Positions 1 through 8,837 of a DNA stretch of 64,000 bases are shown in pieces. The DNA comes from Bacillota bacterium (GTDB taxonomy: Bacteria > Bacillota > Bacilli > Paenibacillales > Paenibacillaceae). Position numbers and translations under genes: made by a program. The notes below the pieces were generated by a model, which saw nothing but the letters and a program-made list of their open reading frames with translations, did no database searches and was not told the DNA's origin. The DNA lies in contig JAEWAQ010000015.1 of the NCBI GenBank assembly GCA_023391635.1, positions 51,878 through 115,877 of the forward strand, in the 5' to 3' direction. Every line of letters starts with the position of its first letter. The first letter of the stretch is position 1.

Positions 1-717
1 CACTTCACGACCGCAGCTTATATGGAGACGCTGGGCAATTCGAGGTTCGCCAACGCTCTCCTGATCGGCATTGAGCGAACCGCGCTCGGAACGGCCGTCT
101 CCATGGCCGTCATTACGCTGGCCGCTTATTCTTTATCCAAGAGCAGCCGTTTCTTTCCCGGAAGGGGCGTGTATGCCTGGTACCTTATTTTCACCATGCT
201 GTTCAACGGCGGGATGGTGCCCACCTACTTCATCGTCAGCCAGACTCATCTGACGAATACGATCTGGGCGCTTGTCATTCCGGGAGCGGTGAATGTCTGG
301 AATCTGATTCTGATGATCAACTTTTTCCGGAGCATTCCCGCAGAGATGGAAGAGGCCGCGTTGATGGATGGAGCGGGACACTTTCCGATATTATGGCGGG
401 TGTTCCTGCCGTTGTCGGCGCCGGTCATCGCGACGCTCTCGCTGTTTACGATGGTGGCGCATTGGAATTCCTTCTTCGACGGCATCATCTACTTGACCAA
501 GCCGGACCAATACCCGTTATCGACGTTCCTGCATACGATCATCGTCCAGGATAATTTCAACAACACGGGAATCTCGCAGGAGAAACTGGCGAATTTGTCG
601 AATCGTACTGTCAAAGCATCGCAAATTTTTATCAGCGCCATTCCGGTGCTGCTCATTTATCCTTTCTTGCAAAAGTACTTCGTTAAAGGCATCATGATCG
701 GTTCCGTGAAAGAATAG
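1..717 (+). CDS. Carbohydrate ABC transporter permease (3' part)
   Basis: Inner-membrane permease subunit of a CUT1-type sugar importer, of the LplC/YtcP/MalG kind. The reading frame is already open at base 1, so the N-terminus lies outside the window. Several hydrophobic helices are visible. The cytoplasmic EAA loop that contacts the ATPase is seen as EEAALMDGAG followed by the LPLSAPVIA helix. The C-terminus (QKYFVKGIMIGSVKE) is the usual ending of YtcP-type permeases and closely matches that of the permease at 39288-40181. The YesM/YesN pair directly downstream is the standard regulator of such transporters. The membrane role is certain; the sugar cannot be named. Confidence 0.93.
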   Translation, partial: HFTTAAYMETLGNSRFANALLIGIERTALGTAVSMAVITLAAYSLSKSSRFFPGRGVYAWYLIFTMLFNGGMVPTYFIVSQTHLTNTIWALVIPGAVNVWNLILMINFFRSIPAEMEEAALMDGAGHFPILWRVFLPLSAPVIATLSLFTMVAHWNSFFDGIIYLTKPDQYPLSTFLHTIIVQDNFNNTGISQEKLANLSNRTVKASQIFISAIPVLLIYPFLQKYFVKGIMIGSVKE

Positions 718-739
718 ACGTCCGATCGGGAGGGGCGCC

Positions 740-2518
740 ATGCGGCTCAGCGTGTTCAACAAAAATGCGATCGTTCTGCTGGCGCTGACGATTCCGGTGC
801 TGCTCGTCTATGCGTATTCTTATTCCACGAGCACGGGCGTCGTTCAACAGGAGAAAATAAACAGCAACGCCGCCCGGTTGTCTTTTTTTCTCCGCGAATT
901 GAACGAAGGACTGGATCAGTTGTGGAAAATCGCATTCGTCATCAGCGAGGATCCCGATTTTTTGGAGCTCAGGCACGCAAAGGAATTCCGCAGCGATTTC
1001 GAGATGCTGCGTGCTCGCAAGCTGGCGGAAGGGAAATTGAAATTGCAGAGCAATTCCCTCGTCTGGAGCAATGAAATCACGGTCTATTCCCCGGAAACCG
1101 AGATCGGGGTATCGTCGGGGACGTTTCGAACGGCAGACACCGAACGGCTGCTGCGCCACGGATACGACAGCTGGACCGCGGAACAGCGCATGGGCGGCGA
1201 TGGAGCCCAGCTCTATTTCGTTCGGCATATGCTGCATCCGTTTGCTTTGGAAGGGGAACCTTCCGAAGCGGGCATGATCGTCGAGGTGGCGATCGCTTCC
1301 GGCAGCTTGTCCGGCATGCTTCGCAGATTCCAGGAAGGCAGCGCGGGGCTGCCGTTCCTCTATTCGCCCGATAACAAGCCGATCGCCGGCAATCCGGGGA
1401 AGACGGAGATGATCGAACAGGCCATCGCCGGACTGGACGAGGCGGCGCTGGCGGATGAAGGTTATTCGTTCGTCACGCTGGACGACCGGAAATACATCAT
1501 GAATTATGCCAAGTCCGCCGCACTGGGCTGGTATTTGATCGACTTGACGCCGGTTCGGGACATGCTGGCCCCGATCTCCAACATCCGCAACCTGTTCTAC
1601 GTCACGATCGGCCTTCTGCTGTTGTTCGGCATCCTGTCGGTCTCGTATCTGTATCGCAGCGTGCAATTGCCGATTTCCCAGCTGATGAACGGAATCAAAC
1701 GCCTCAAGAGAGGGGAATATTCCGTCCGGATGACCGCCGAGAGGCATAACGAGTTCGACTATTTGCTCGTCCAATTCAACCTGATGGCGGAACAGATCCA
1801 GCATCTGATCGAGAAGGTTTACGAGGAGCGGTTCCGCCGGCAGGATGCGCAGCTCAGGCAACTGCAATCGCAAATCAATCCGCACTTCCTGTACAATAAC
1901 TTCGCGTTCATACAGAGCATGGCGCAGCTCGACAACAAGAAAGCGATCGTGGCGGTAACCCATCATTTAAGCAAGTATTACCGCTACACTACCCGTGTCG
2001 ATCAGCCTTTGGTCAAGCTGTCCGATGAATTGTCGCTCATTCGGAATTACCTTGAAATCTACAAGATGCAAATCCACCGGCTCCATTATCGGCTGAACGT
2101 GCCCGAGACGATGGGGCGGTTCGCGATTCCCCGCTTGATCGTGCAGCCGATCGTGGAAAATGCGGTCAAATACGGCATCGAAGCGAAGGAGGATGCCGGG
2201 GAAATCCGCATTGCCGGCGTTGAGAATGAGCGAGCCTTCCTCATTGTGGTAGAAGATAGCGGAACCGGGTTGTCGCCGGGAGAGATCGCCGGATTGAGAG
2301 CGCGATTGGAGGAGGAATCGTCGGACGGACGCAGAAGCTATGGCTTGTGGAACATTCACCATCGTCTGCGGAAATTGTACGGCGAAGAGGCGGGTCTCGA
2401 CTTCGCGAAATCTTTGCTGGGCGGCCTGCTGGTTACGCTGACGATTCCGAAAGCCGGGCTGCTGCAGGAAGGGACGTCGATGGAGGAGGTGCGGGATGCT
2501 GGGCGTATTGATCGTTGA
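740..2518 (+). CDS. YesM-type sensor histidine kinase
   Basis: Membrane histidine kinase of 592 residues. A helix at about 8-27 is followed by an extracellular sensor region to about 283, a second helix (284-304), a HAMP segment, and a His_kinase domain with the motif QINPHFLYNN. The predicted phosphorylated histidine is near residue 382. A C-terminal HATPase domain has the N-box IVENAVKYG and the DSGTG motif. The ATG at 740 follows GGGAGGGG at 728-735. It overlaps the next gene by 23 bp, so the two are translationally coupled. By family it senses an extracellular sugar or a loaded binding protein and controls the adjacent transporter; the ligand is unknown. Confidence 0.93.
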   Translation: MRLSVFNKNAIVLLALTIPVLLVYAYSYSTSTGVVQQEKINSNAARLSFFLRELNEGLDQLWKIAFVISEDPDFLELRHAKEFRSDFEMLRARKLAEGKLKLQSNSLVWSNEITVYSPETEIGVSSGTFRTADTERLLRHGYDSWTAEQRMGGDGAQLYFVRHMLHPFALEGEPSEAGMIVEVAIASGSLSGMLRRFQEGSAGLPFLYSPDNKPIAGNPGKTEMIEQAIAGLDEAALADEGYSFVTLDDRKYIMNYAKSAALGWYLIDLTPVRDMLAPISNIRNLFYVTIGLLLLFGILSVSYLYRSVQLPISQLMNGIKRLKRGEYSVRMTAERHNEFDYLLVQFNLMAEQIQHLIEKVYEERFRRQDAQLRQLQSQINPHFLYNNFAFIQSMAQLDNKKAIVAVTHHLSKYYRYTTRVDQPLVKLSDELSLIRNYLEIYKMQIHRLHYRLNVPETMGRFAIPRLIVQPIVENAVKYGIEAKEDAGEIRIAGVENERAFLIVVEDSGTGLSPGEIAGLRARLEEESSDGRRSYGLWNIHHRLRKLYGEEAGLDFAKSLLGGLLVTLTIPKAGLLQEGTSMEEVRDAGRIDR

Positions 2519-4151
2519 CGACCATCCGGACCAGGTTGCCAGCATGCTGAAAACGATCGATTGGGCTTCATGCGGTATTGACGAGACGCATACGGCATTC
2601 TCAGGCAAGGAGGCCTTGGAGATCGTGCGCCGGGAGAAGATCCATCTGCTGATCACCGACATTCGGATGCCGGGGATGACAGGCATCGAACTGATCGAAC
2701 AGGCGAGGGGGCTATCGCCGAAAATGCGTTGCGTGCTCATATCGGGCTATTCCGATTTCGAATATGCGAAGCAAGCGGTCAATCTGAACACCTCCCGTTA
2801 CCTGATGAAGCCGGTCGATTACGAAGAGTTGAGGGAAACCGTTGCCGCACTGGCTCGGGAGCTCATGGAAGAAGCAGATACGGCTGCCGAGCACCGCAGA
2901 AGCCTGCACACGCTGCGAGCGCAATTGCCGGCGCTAAGGAGCGGCTTGCTCGCTCAGCTGCTGTCCGGCCGGCCGATGCCGCGCCAACTGCTGGCCGGCA
3001 AGCTCGCGGACTTGGACATCCCGCTGCGGTCCGGGGATTCCTGTCTGATGTTCGCCGTCGTGCTGACTCCCGAAGAGGGGAGGAGCGCGTATGACGAATT
3101 TCTGTTCGAATACGGTATCCTCAACATTGCCGAGGAGACGATGGGCTCCCGGTTCGCGCTCTGGCATGGCAAAGACGATGAGAATCGGATCGTGTTTGTA
3201 TGCAAGCCGATGAATATCGCGGATGGAGCGGATGTTGTTCAGGGAACCGCGCCCGCCGATGCTGCGGACCCGTGCGTTGTTCTGGAGAGGCTGGCCAGGC
3301 AATTGCAGCACCAAGTGAAGCGCTGGATGTCCCGTCAAGTATCGGTGTTGATCGCGAGTCGGTCGTGGACGTTTCCCGAACAGATCGCAGTTCCTTACAC
3401 CATGCTGAAAGAATCGTTCCGCAGACGGCAGCTTCAACCTGCCGGATTCGTGGAAACGGTCGACGAACTGCCGGAATCCGCGATCGAAGGACATGTCCGG
3501 CTGCTGTATGAGCCTCCTACGCTGCTCGGACTATTGGAGACCGGAAGATGGAAGCAAGCCGAGGACAAGCTGGACCGCATCTTCTCGGAGCTGGCGGACA
3601 AGTGGACGCTGTCCGAGGAATATGCGCGCGAGGCGGTGTTCATGATTGCCGGCTCGTTCCAATCGATCGCGCACCGAAGCGGCCGAAGCTTGCGGGAATT
3701 GACCGGCAGGGCGGGCACAGAGAACCCGGAGTCGATGATCTTCGGCTCCGTCGAACAGTTCCGGAACTGGGCGTTCGAGGCATTGAAGCGAATGGAGGAG
3801 ATGCTGGGAGAAACGACCTCTTTCGCGAAGATGCCGGTCGTCGAGAAGGTCTATCGCTTTATCGACAAGCATTACGGCGAAGACCTGTCGCTGCAAACGA
3901 TCGCCGACCATGTCAAGATGCACCCGACTTACTTGTCCAAATTGTTCAAAGCCGAGACAGGCATGAACCTGACCGAGTACATCATGAAGTACAGGCTGGA
4001 GCTTGCCGCACATCTGCTTCAGAACAGCGACGGCAAGATTTACGAGATCGGCCTCCGGCTCGGTTACCGGACGACGCATTATTTTATCAAAGTGTTTAAA
4101 AACTATTTCGGGATGACGCCTCAGGAGTACAGGGAGCACTACCTGGCGTGA
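2496..4151 (+). CDS. YesN-type AraC response regulator
   Basis: Cytoplasmic response regulator of 551 residues paired with the overlapping YesM kinase. The receiver domain (1-120) has the acidic pair at 8-9, the phospho-acceptor D55 in LLITDIRMPG and the lysine in YLMKPVDY. A long, poorly conserved linker (about 130-435) is typical of YesN proteins. The last 100 residues are two AraC-type helix-turn-helix motifs (LSLQTIADHVKMHPTYLSKL and a GLRLGYRTTHYFIKVFKNYF second helix). The start is preceded by GAGGAGGTGCGGG. It probably activates the transporter operon whose last permease lies at the left edge. Confidence 0.93.
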   Translation: MLGVLIVDDHPDQVASMLKTIDWASCGIDETHTAFSGKEALEIVRREKIHLLITDIRMPGMTGIELIEQARGLSPKMRCVLISGYSDFEYAKQAVNLNTSRYLMKPVDYEELRETVAALARELMEEADTAAEHRRSLHTLRAQLPALRSGLLAQLLSGRPMPRQLLAGKLADLDIPLRSGDSCLMFAVVLTPEEGRSAYDEFLFEYGILNIAEETMGSRFALWHGKDDENRIVFVCKPMNIADGADVVQGTAPADAADPCVVLERLARQLQHQVKRWMSRQVSVLIASRSWTFPEQIAVPYTMLKESFRRRQLQPAGFVETVDELPESAIEGHVRLLYEPPTLLGLLETGRWKQAEDKLDRIFSELADKWTLSEEYAREAVFMIAGSFQSIAHRSGRSLRELTGRAGTENPESMIFGSVEQFRNWAFEALKRMEEMLGETTSFAKMPVVEKVYRFIDKHYGEDLSLQTIADHVKMHPTYLSKLFKAETGMNLTEYIMKYRLELAAHLLQNSDGKIYEIGLRLGYRTTHYFIKVFKNYFGMTPQEYREHYLA

Positions 4152-4189
4152 GGATCGGCATCCGATTCGAACAGGAAAGGACGATTCGC

Positions 4190-4948
4190 ATGGCCTTATT
4201 CCACTGTAATTTTTATTCGCAATCGTTGCAGCAGGCTTCCTCCATGACCGTCATCTTGCCGCAGGGCCGCAAGCCTGAACACGGGTTTCCGTCGCTGCTG
4301 CTGCTCCATGGCTTGTCGGATGACCATACGATATGGCTTCGTCGTACATCGATCGAGCGGTATGTCGAAGGTCTGGGTCTCGCGGTCGTCATGCCGGCCG
4401 TACATCGCAGCTTCTATACCGACATCGAGCGGCATCTGCCTTATTGGACATTTATTAGCGAGGAACTGCCTGAGCTCGCTCGTTCTTTCTTTCCGTTGTC
4501 CGGCAGACGCGAAGACAACTTCGTCGCCGGGTTGTCGATGGGCGGCTACGGCGCATTTAAACTCGGTCTTCGCCATTCCGAGCGTTATGCTGCTGCCGCG
4601 AGTCTATCGGGCGCGCTGGATGCGAACAGAGCTTACGAGTTTATGGGGGAAGAGGCCGGCACTATATTTAGCGGCAAGCCCGTAGATGGCACCGACAACG
4701 ATCTGTTTATGCTGGCGGAACGTCTCGGGGCAAGTTCGGGAAACGGGCTACGGCTGTTTCAATGCTGCGGGACCGAGGATTTTCTGTATGAAGACAATCA
4801 GAAGTTTCTCGGACATGCCGGATCGGTTGGCCTGAACATCGATTATGAAGAAGAACCCGGAGACCACAATTGGGATTACTGGGATATGAAGATTAAGCGG
4901 GTGATCGATTGGCTACACGAGGCGACCGGCTTTAACGGCAGCAAATAA
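4190..4948 (+). CDS. Alpha/beta-hydrolase esterase (esterase D/tributyrin esterase type)
   Basis: Predicted cytoplasmic serine esterase of 252 residues. The nucleophile elbow GLSMGGYG places the catalytic serine at about residue 116. The oxyanion-side HG is in LLLLHGLSDDH, and the late aspartate and histidine are in CCGTEDF and PGDHNWDYWD. The family includes tributyrin esterase and S-formylglutathione-hydrolase-like enzymes, and in sugar loci often removes acetyl or feruloyl groups. The ATG at 4190 is preferred over an upstream GTG at 4148 because AGGAAAGG lies at 4173-4180. No signal peptide is seen, so it would act on imported oligosaccharides. The exact ester substrate is not known. Confidence 0.87.
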   Translation: MALFHCNFYSQSLQQASSMTVILPQGRKPEHGFPSLLLLHGLSDDHTIWLRRTSIERYVEGLGLAVVMPAVHRSFYTDIERHLPYWTFISEELPELARSFFPLSGRREDNFVAGLSMGGYGAFKLGLRHSERYAAAASLSGALDANRAYEFMGEEAGTIFSGKPVDGTDNDLFMLAERLGASSGNGLRLFQCCGTEDFLYEDNQKFLGHAGSVGLNIDYEEEPGDHNWDYWDMKIKRVIDWLHEATGFNGSK

Positions 4949-5057
4949 TCCACCTTCTTTGCATCTTCTCAAGCATGCCGCATCAGGATTCAGCAGGGAA
5001 TTGTCAGAACGTGTCGAAACCCTTATCAAGACGTCTGAATTGATGAGGCAGGATCGT

Positions 5058-7076
5058 ATGCGATTGCTCGGTTGTTTCCTGATGCTCCTATTCCTGACGA
5101 GTGCCACGACTACGATATATGCCGCTCCGATGGCGGAGGGCGGCCTCTTGGATCTTCGCTCGACCCCTCTCGAACAATCGGGCCCCGTCCAGTTGGAAGG
5201 CCGTTGGCACTTCTACTGGGGCGAATTTTACGAACCGGGCGCTTTCCCGGCAGCCGAGCCGATGTCTCTTCGCACACCTGCAGCATGGGGACAGGCCTCT
5301 CCCGGCATTGGCGATCGCGGATACGGCACCTATCGGCTGCGCATCCAGCTGTCCGACCGCGACGTTGGCCGCACGCTTGGCCTGCATATTCCGAGTATCG
5401 CCTCCGCGTATCGCTTGTATGTCAGCGGCGAGCTGAGAGCTTCCCTAGGGCGGACGGGCACGAGCCCCGGAGAGATGAAGCCGGGCGCCCTTCCCCGGTC
5501 GCTCTATCTGACAGCCGACCGGCAGGAGCTTGAACTGGTCGTCCAGGTGTCGAATTATTCCCAGCGCAAGGGCGGCATCTGGGACGGCTTCCGGCTCGGT
5601 ACCTCCGAGCAGATTGCAGCCGAGCACGATCAGCGCACGCTCTTCCAGGCTTTCATCGGCACGGGACTGCTCGTGATCGCGATTTACCATATCGGGTTTT
5701 ATTTCGTCCGCCCGGAAAGATCGACACTCATGTTCGGCCTCGCGAGCCTCGCGTTGTCCTTGCGGACCGCCTTCACGGGCGACATGCTGGCATATCGGCT
5801 GTTTCCGGCGTTCCCTTGGGAGCTTGGGGTGAAAATCGAGTATATATCCGTATTTTTCGGCATCAGCTTCCTTGTGCTCTATTTCTATTACCTGTATGAA
5901 GGGAATCTGCGTCGTAAGGTTAGTTACGGTCTATCCTGGGCGATGATCGGAATTTCGCTGCCGATCCTGGTTTTGCCTGCGAGGATCTATACGGAATGGA
6001 TGGTCGTCTACCAATCGGTCCTGCTCTTGCTCGTTCTCTACATCGTGTACGGGCTGGTGCGGGCCGTGATGCGCCGGTATATCGGCGCGCGTATGAACTT
6101 GCTGGCAGGCTTCGTCTTCCTGGCTGTGGTGCTCAATGATATTCTCTACTACAACTTCCTGCTCGAGACGATCGATCTTGTCTCCTTCGGCCTCTTCCTG
6201 TTTCTGTTCACGCAGATGTTCATGCTCGCGAACAAATTTGCTTCTTCCTACCGGGAAGTCGAGCGCTTGTCCGGGGAGCTCGCGGCGGTCAACAGCAACC
6301 TGGAGACGTTGGTGGAAGAACGGACGGCCGCATTGCGCAAGTCGCATGACAAGCTGTCGAGAGCGGCGAAGGCTAGAAAGGACCTTTTTTCCAATATAAT
6401 GCATGAGCTGGGCAATCCGCTGACCTCGATCCTCGGCTACTTGCGAAGGCTGAAGGACGGCGCTTCGAAGGAGCAGGCCGCCCGGCATATCGAGATTGCC
6501 TATCAGAAGGCGCTGAAGCTGGAACGGCTCACCGGCGATCTGCGCCAATTGGTGAAGCTGGAGCATAATCAGTTGACGTATCGGATGCGCCCATGGACCG
6601 TGCGGGAGCTGTTCCGCGAGCTGGACCGCGCCTATGACTGGGACATGCAGCATCGCCGGGTGACACTGCAATGGAAGACCACGGATACGGCTACCTATTC
6701 CGTGCTCGTAGATATCCATCGCATCGAGCAAGTATTCGCCAATCTCGTGAGCAATGCCCTGGCCCATACGAAGGCAGGCGACCGGATCGATATTGTCGGC
6801 CGGCTGCTCTCTTGCGTCCATGTGTGTGTCATATCGGTGAAGGATACCGGCTGCGGCATCCGCCAAGAGCATCAAGCGCATCTATTCGAACGGTTCTATC
6901 GGATTCAGGATGCTACCGATCCGGGCGGCGAACAGCCTGAGGGGACTGGGCTGGGGCTGTCGATCGCGAAGGCGATCGTCGAAGCCCATCAAGGGAGAAT
7001 CGGCGTGCGAAGCGTATACGGCTCAGGCAGCACGTTCTATTTCATCATCCCATTCGATAAGGCGGGTCAGACATGA
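5058..7076 (+). CDS. 7TMR-DISM sensor histidine kinase
   Basis: Membrane sensor kinase of about 672 residues. The signal peptide MRLLGCFLMLLFLTSATT precedes an extracellular jelly-roll-like region (about 30-185) of the 7TMR-DISM extracellular type. Seven transmembrane helices follow (about 195-395), then a short coiled coil, a HisKA domain with NIMHELGNPLTS (His at about 449) and an HATPase domain with VFANLVSNALAH, VKDTGCGI and GTGLGLSIAK. The start at 5058 follows AGGCAGGA; 5043 and the TTG at 4959 are alternatives. It overlaps the next gene by four bases. 7TMR-DISM proteins bind small carbohydrate-like ligands; the ligand here is unknown. Confidence 0.9.
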   Translation: MRLLGCFLMLLFLTSATTTIYAAPMAEGGLLDLRSTPLEQSGPVQLEGRWHFYWGEFYEPGAFPAAEPMSLRTPAAWGQASPGIGDRGYGTYRLRIQLSDRDVGRTLGLHIPSIASAYRLYVSGELRASLGRTGTSPGEMKPGALPRSLYLTADRQELELVVQVSNYSQRKGGIWDGFRLGTSEQIAAEHDQRTLFQAFIGTGLLVIAIYHIGFYFVRPERSTLMFGLASLALSLRTAFTGDMLAYRLFPAFPWELGVKIEYISVFFGISFLVLYFYYLYEGNLRRKVSYGLSWAMIGISLPILVLPARIYTEWMVVYQSVLLLLVLYIVYGLVRAVMRRYIGARMNLLAGFVFLAVVLNDILYYNFLLETIDLVSFGLFLFLFTQMFMLANKFASSYREVERLSGELAAVNSNLETLVEERTAALRKSHDKLSRAAKARKDLFSNIMHELGNPLTSILGYLRRLKDGASKEQAARHIEIAYQKALKLERLTGDLRQLVKLEHNQLTYRMRPWTVRELFRELDRAYDWDMQHRRVTLQWKTTDTATYSVLVDIHRIEQVFANLVSNALAHTKAGDRIDIVGRLLSCVHVCVISVKDTGCGIRQEHQAHLFERFYRIQDATDPGGEQPEGTGLGLSIAKAIVEAHQGRIGVRSVYGSGSTFYFIIPFDKAGQT

Positions 7077-8362
7077 GTCCAGGCACAGTCTTGATTGTCG
7101 ACGACGATGCGGAAATCCGCGAATTGATCGCCATGTATTTGCAGGATCAAGCGTATCGCACCGTTGAAGCGTCGGATGGCGAGTCGGCGCTGCGCCAATT
7201 CCGGGCGTACCGTCCCGACTTGATCCTGCTCGACGTCATCCTGCCGGGGATGGACGGCTTCACCGTAGGCAGGCGTATCCGCGAGCAATCCGCCGTGCCG
7301 ATCATCTTCCTGACGAGCAAGTGGGAATCCGCGGATATCGTGAACGGGCTTGCCCTTGGCGGCGACGATTACGTCACGAAACCGTTCATGCCCGATGTAC
7401 TCATCGCACGGGTGCAGCTTCATCTGAGGAAGTCCCGGCCCGATGCCGCCAGCGAAGTCATCCGCTTCGATGACCTTGTCATCCATCGGGACACTCGCGA
7501 AGTCTGCTCCCGCGGACGGAGCATTCCGTTCCTGGCGAAGGAATTCAAGCTGTTCCTGTATTTGGCGGAGCGGCCCAGGCAGGTGTTCAGCGCCGACCAG
7601 TTGTATGAACAGATCTGGGACTTCGCGGACGGCGATGTTCGCACGGTCATGGTGCATATCAGCAACATCCGCAAGAAGCTGCAGCTGCATGCCCACGACG
7701 CGGTACGGATCGATACGATCAAAGGGGCGGGCTATCGGCTTGTGCCGGCAGAGGAATCGAATCGTCCGGCCACCCAATCGCCCTCGATCCGGGATGCGAT
7801 CATTGAAGCGGCGGCGGAGCTGTTCGCAGACCGAGGATACGAAGGGATGACGATGAAGGAGATTGCCAGGCAGGTCGGCATCCATGTCTCGTCGATCTAC
7901 GCCCACTTCAAGAGCAAGGAAGAGCTGTTTCTGCAAATCTACCGCAGCGTGCTGAGCGGACATCTGCAACTGATCTCCGGCCATACCGACATCCCGGACA
8001 CCTACTCGACGAAGGAGAAGCTCGATGAATTGCTCCGCTCCGTCGTTCGTTTTCAATTGCAGGAAGCCGGCAAGATGAAGATTTACATTCGGCTCCTGTT
8101 GCTTCCTTCGGGGTACTTCGAGCAGGACACGAAAGACGAACTGATCAAGATGGAGCAGATGGAGCACCGAATGTTCGCCGACATGCTTCGCAAAGGCATG
8201 GATCGGGGGGAAATTCGGGAAGGCGACAGCGATGCGCTCGCGCGGCTGTTGATCTGCTTCATGGATGGATTGTTCTGGGAAATGCAGCGTTATGACGAGA
8301 AGCTGTTTCTGGAACGCTTCGAGCAAAATTGGGAGCAATTTTGGCGACTAGTCGAAGTATAA
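7073..8362 (+). CDS. OmpR-type response regulator fused to a TetR-type DNA-binding domain
   Basis: A 429-residue regulator with three modules. Residues 1-120 are a receiver domain with acidic residues 10-12, phospho-acceptor D54 (LLDVILPGMDG), T81 and K103. Residues about 125-222 are an OmpR/PhoB winged helix ending in IDTIKGAGYRLVP. After a short linker, residues about 238-429 form a TetR-type repressor: the HTH is seen in GMTMKEIARQVGIHVSSIYA and HFKSKEELF, followed by an all-helical ligand/dimer-like region. Both DNA-binding modules look intact and the frame is uninterrupted. It is the partner of the upstream kinase (ATGA overlap). Normal OmpR regulators stop at about 230 residues, so the extra 190 residues are unusual. 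Confidence 0.92.
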   Translation: MSPGTVLIVDDDAEIRELIAMYLQDQAYRTVEASDGESALRQFRAYRPDLILLDVILPGMDGFTVGRRIREQSAVPIIFLTSKWESADIVNGLALGGDDYVTKPFMPDVLIARVQLHLRKSRPDAASEVIRFDDLVIHRDTREVCSRGRSIPFLAKEFKLFLYLAERPRQVFSADQLYEQIWDFADGDVRTVMVHISNIRKKLQLHAHDAVRIDTIKGAGYRLVPAEESNRPATQSPSIRDAIIEAAAELFADRGYEGMTMKEIARQVGIHVSSIYAHFKSKEELFLQIYRSVLSGHLQLISGHTDIPDTYSTKEKLDELLRSVVRFQLQEAGKMKIYIRLLLLPSGYFEQDTKDELIKMEQMEHRMFADMLRKGMDRGEIREGDSDALARLLICFMDGLFWEMQRYDEKLFLERFEQNWEQFWRLVEV

Positions 8363-8837
8363 TGACAGGGCGGGGTTCCAGACGATTGTTGCTCGAAGCG
8401 GAGTTTACCGATCCGTGCTCGCATAAAGAAATGTAAATGGTGCAGTTGGTTGCCTTGATTCGGGATCAACAGATCAAAGAACTGCATAATGTGCAGCAGA
8501 ATGAGTCTGCTCCTCATGGATTTCCTGTTTCAAAAAAAATCAAATGTATGTTTTGCAGTTGATGGCATAGATTCGAGAAATTTAACAGAAAAGAGCTGTA
8601 CATATTGCAGTAGATCGCCACAAGGCGTAGGTGGGTTCGATTTACCCTACGACTTAGAAGAAATAACCTATTAAAGTCAATTAGGCATCCGGGCGGGCGT
8701 TAGTAATAATATATAAAATATAGTAATTCATCTAGGTAAATATTTATTCCCATTAATAATATATTTTAAGTTCATTTAAACTTCGGTCTTTACAATGAGA
8801 GGCATTACTTTCCGGAATGATGGGGGGAGTGCCAACA
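8363..8837 (+). other. Gene-poor AT-rich stretch before the SLH gene
   Basis: No convincing gene was found. The base composition drops sharply after about 8500, with AT-rich runs at 8700-8770 that could hold a promoter for the SLH gene. The trinucleotide-rich phrase TTGCAG or TGCAG recurs at several places between 8440 and 8610. A weak imperfect hairpin (GGGT/ACCC with GTA/TAC) sits near 8628-8652. The ribosome site GGGGGGAG at 8822-8829 belongs to the next gene. Confidence 0.4.

Noticed and set aside
692..1966. Long open frame on the minus strand opposite the YesM kinase
   Set aside because: It is a shadow of the coding strand in GC-rich sequence, with no ribosome site and Arg/His/Gln-rich nonsense composition.
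8628..8652. Possible tRNA T-arm (GGGTTCGATTTACCC-like)
   Set aside because: The stem pairs poorly and no acceptor, D- or anticodon arm could be found around it.
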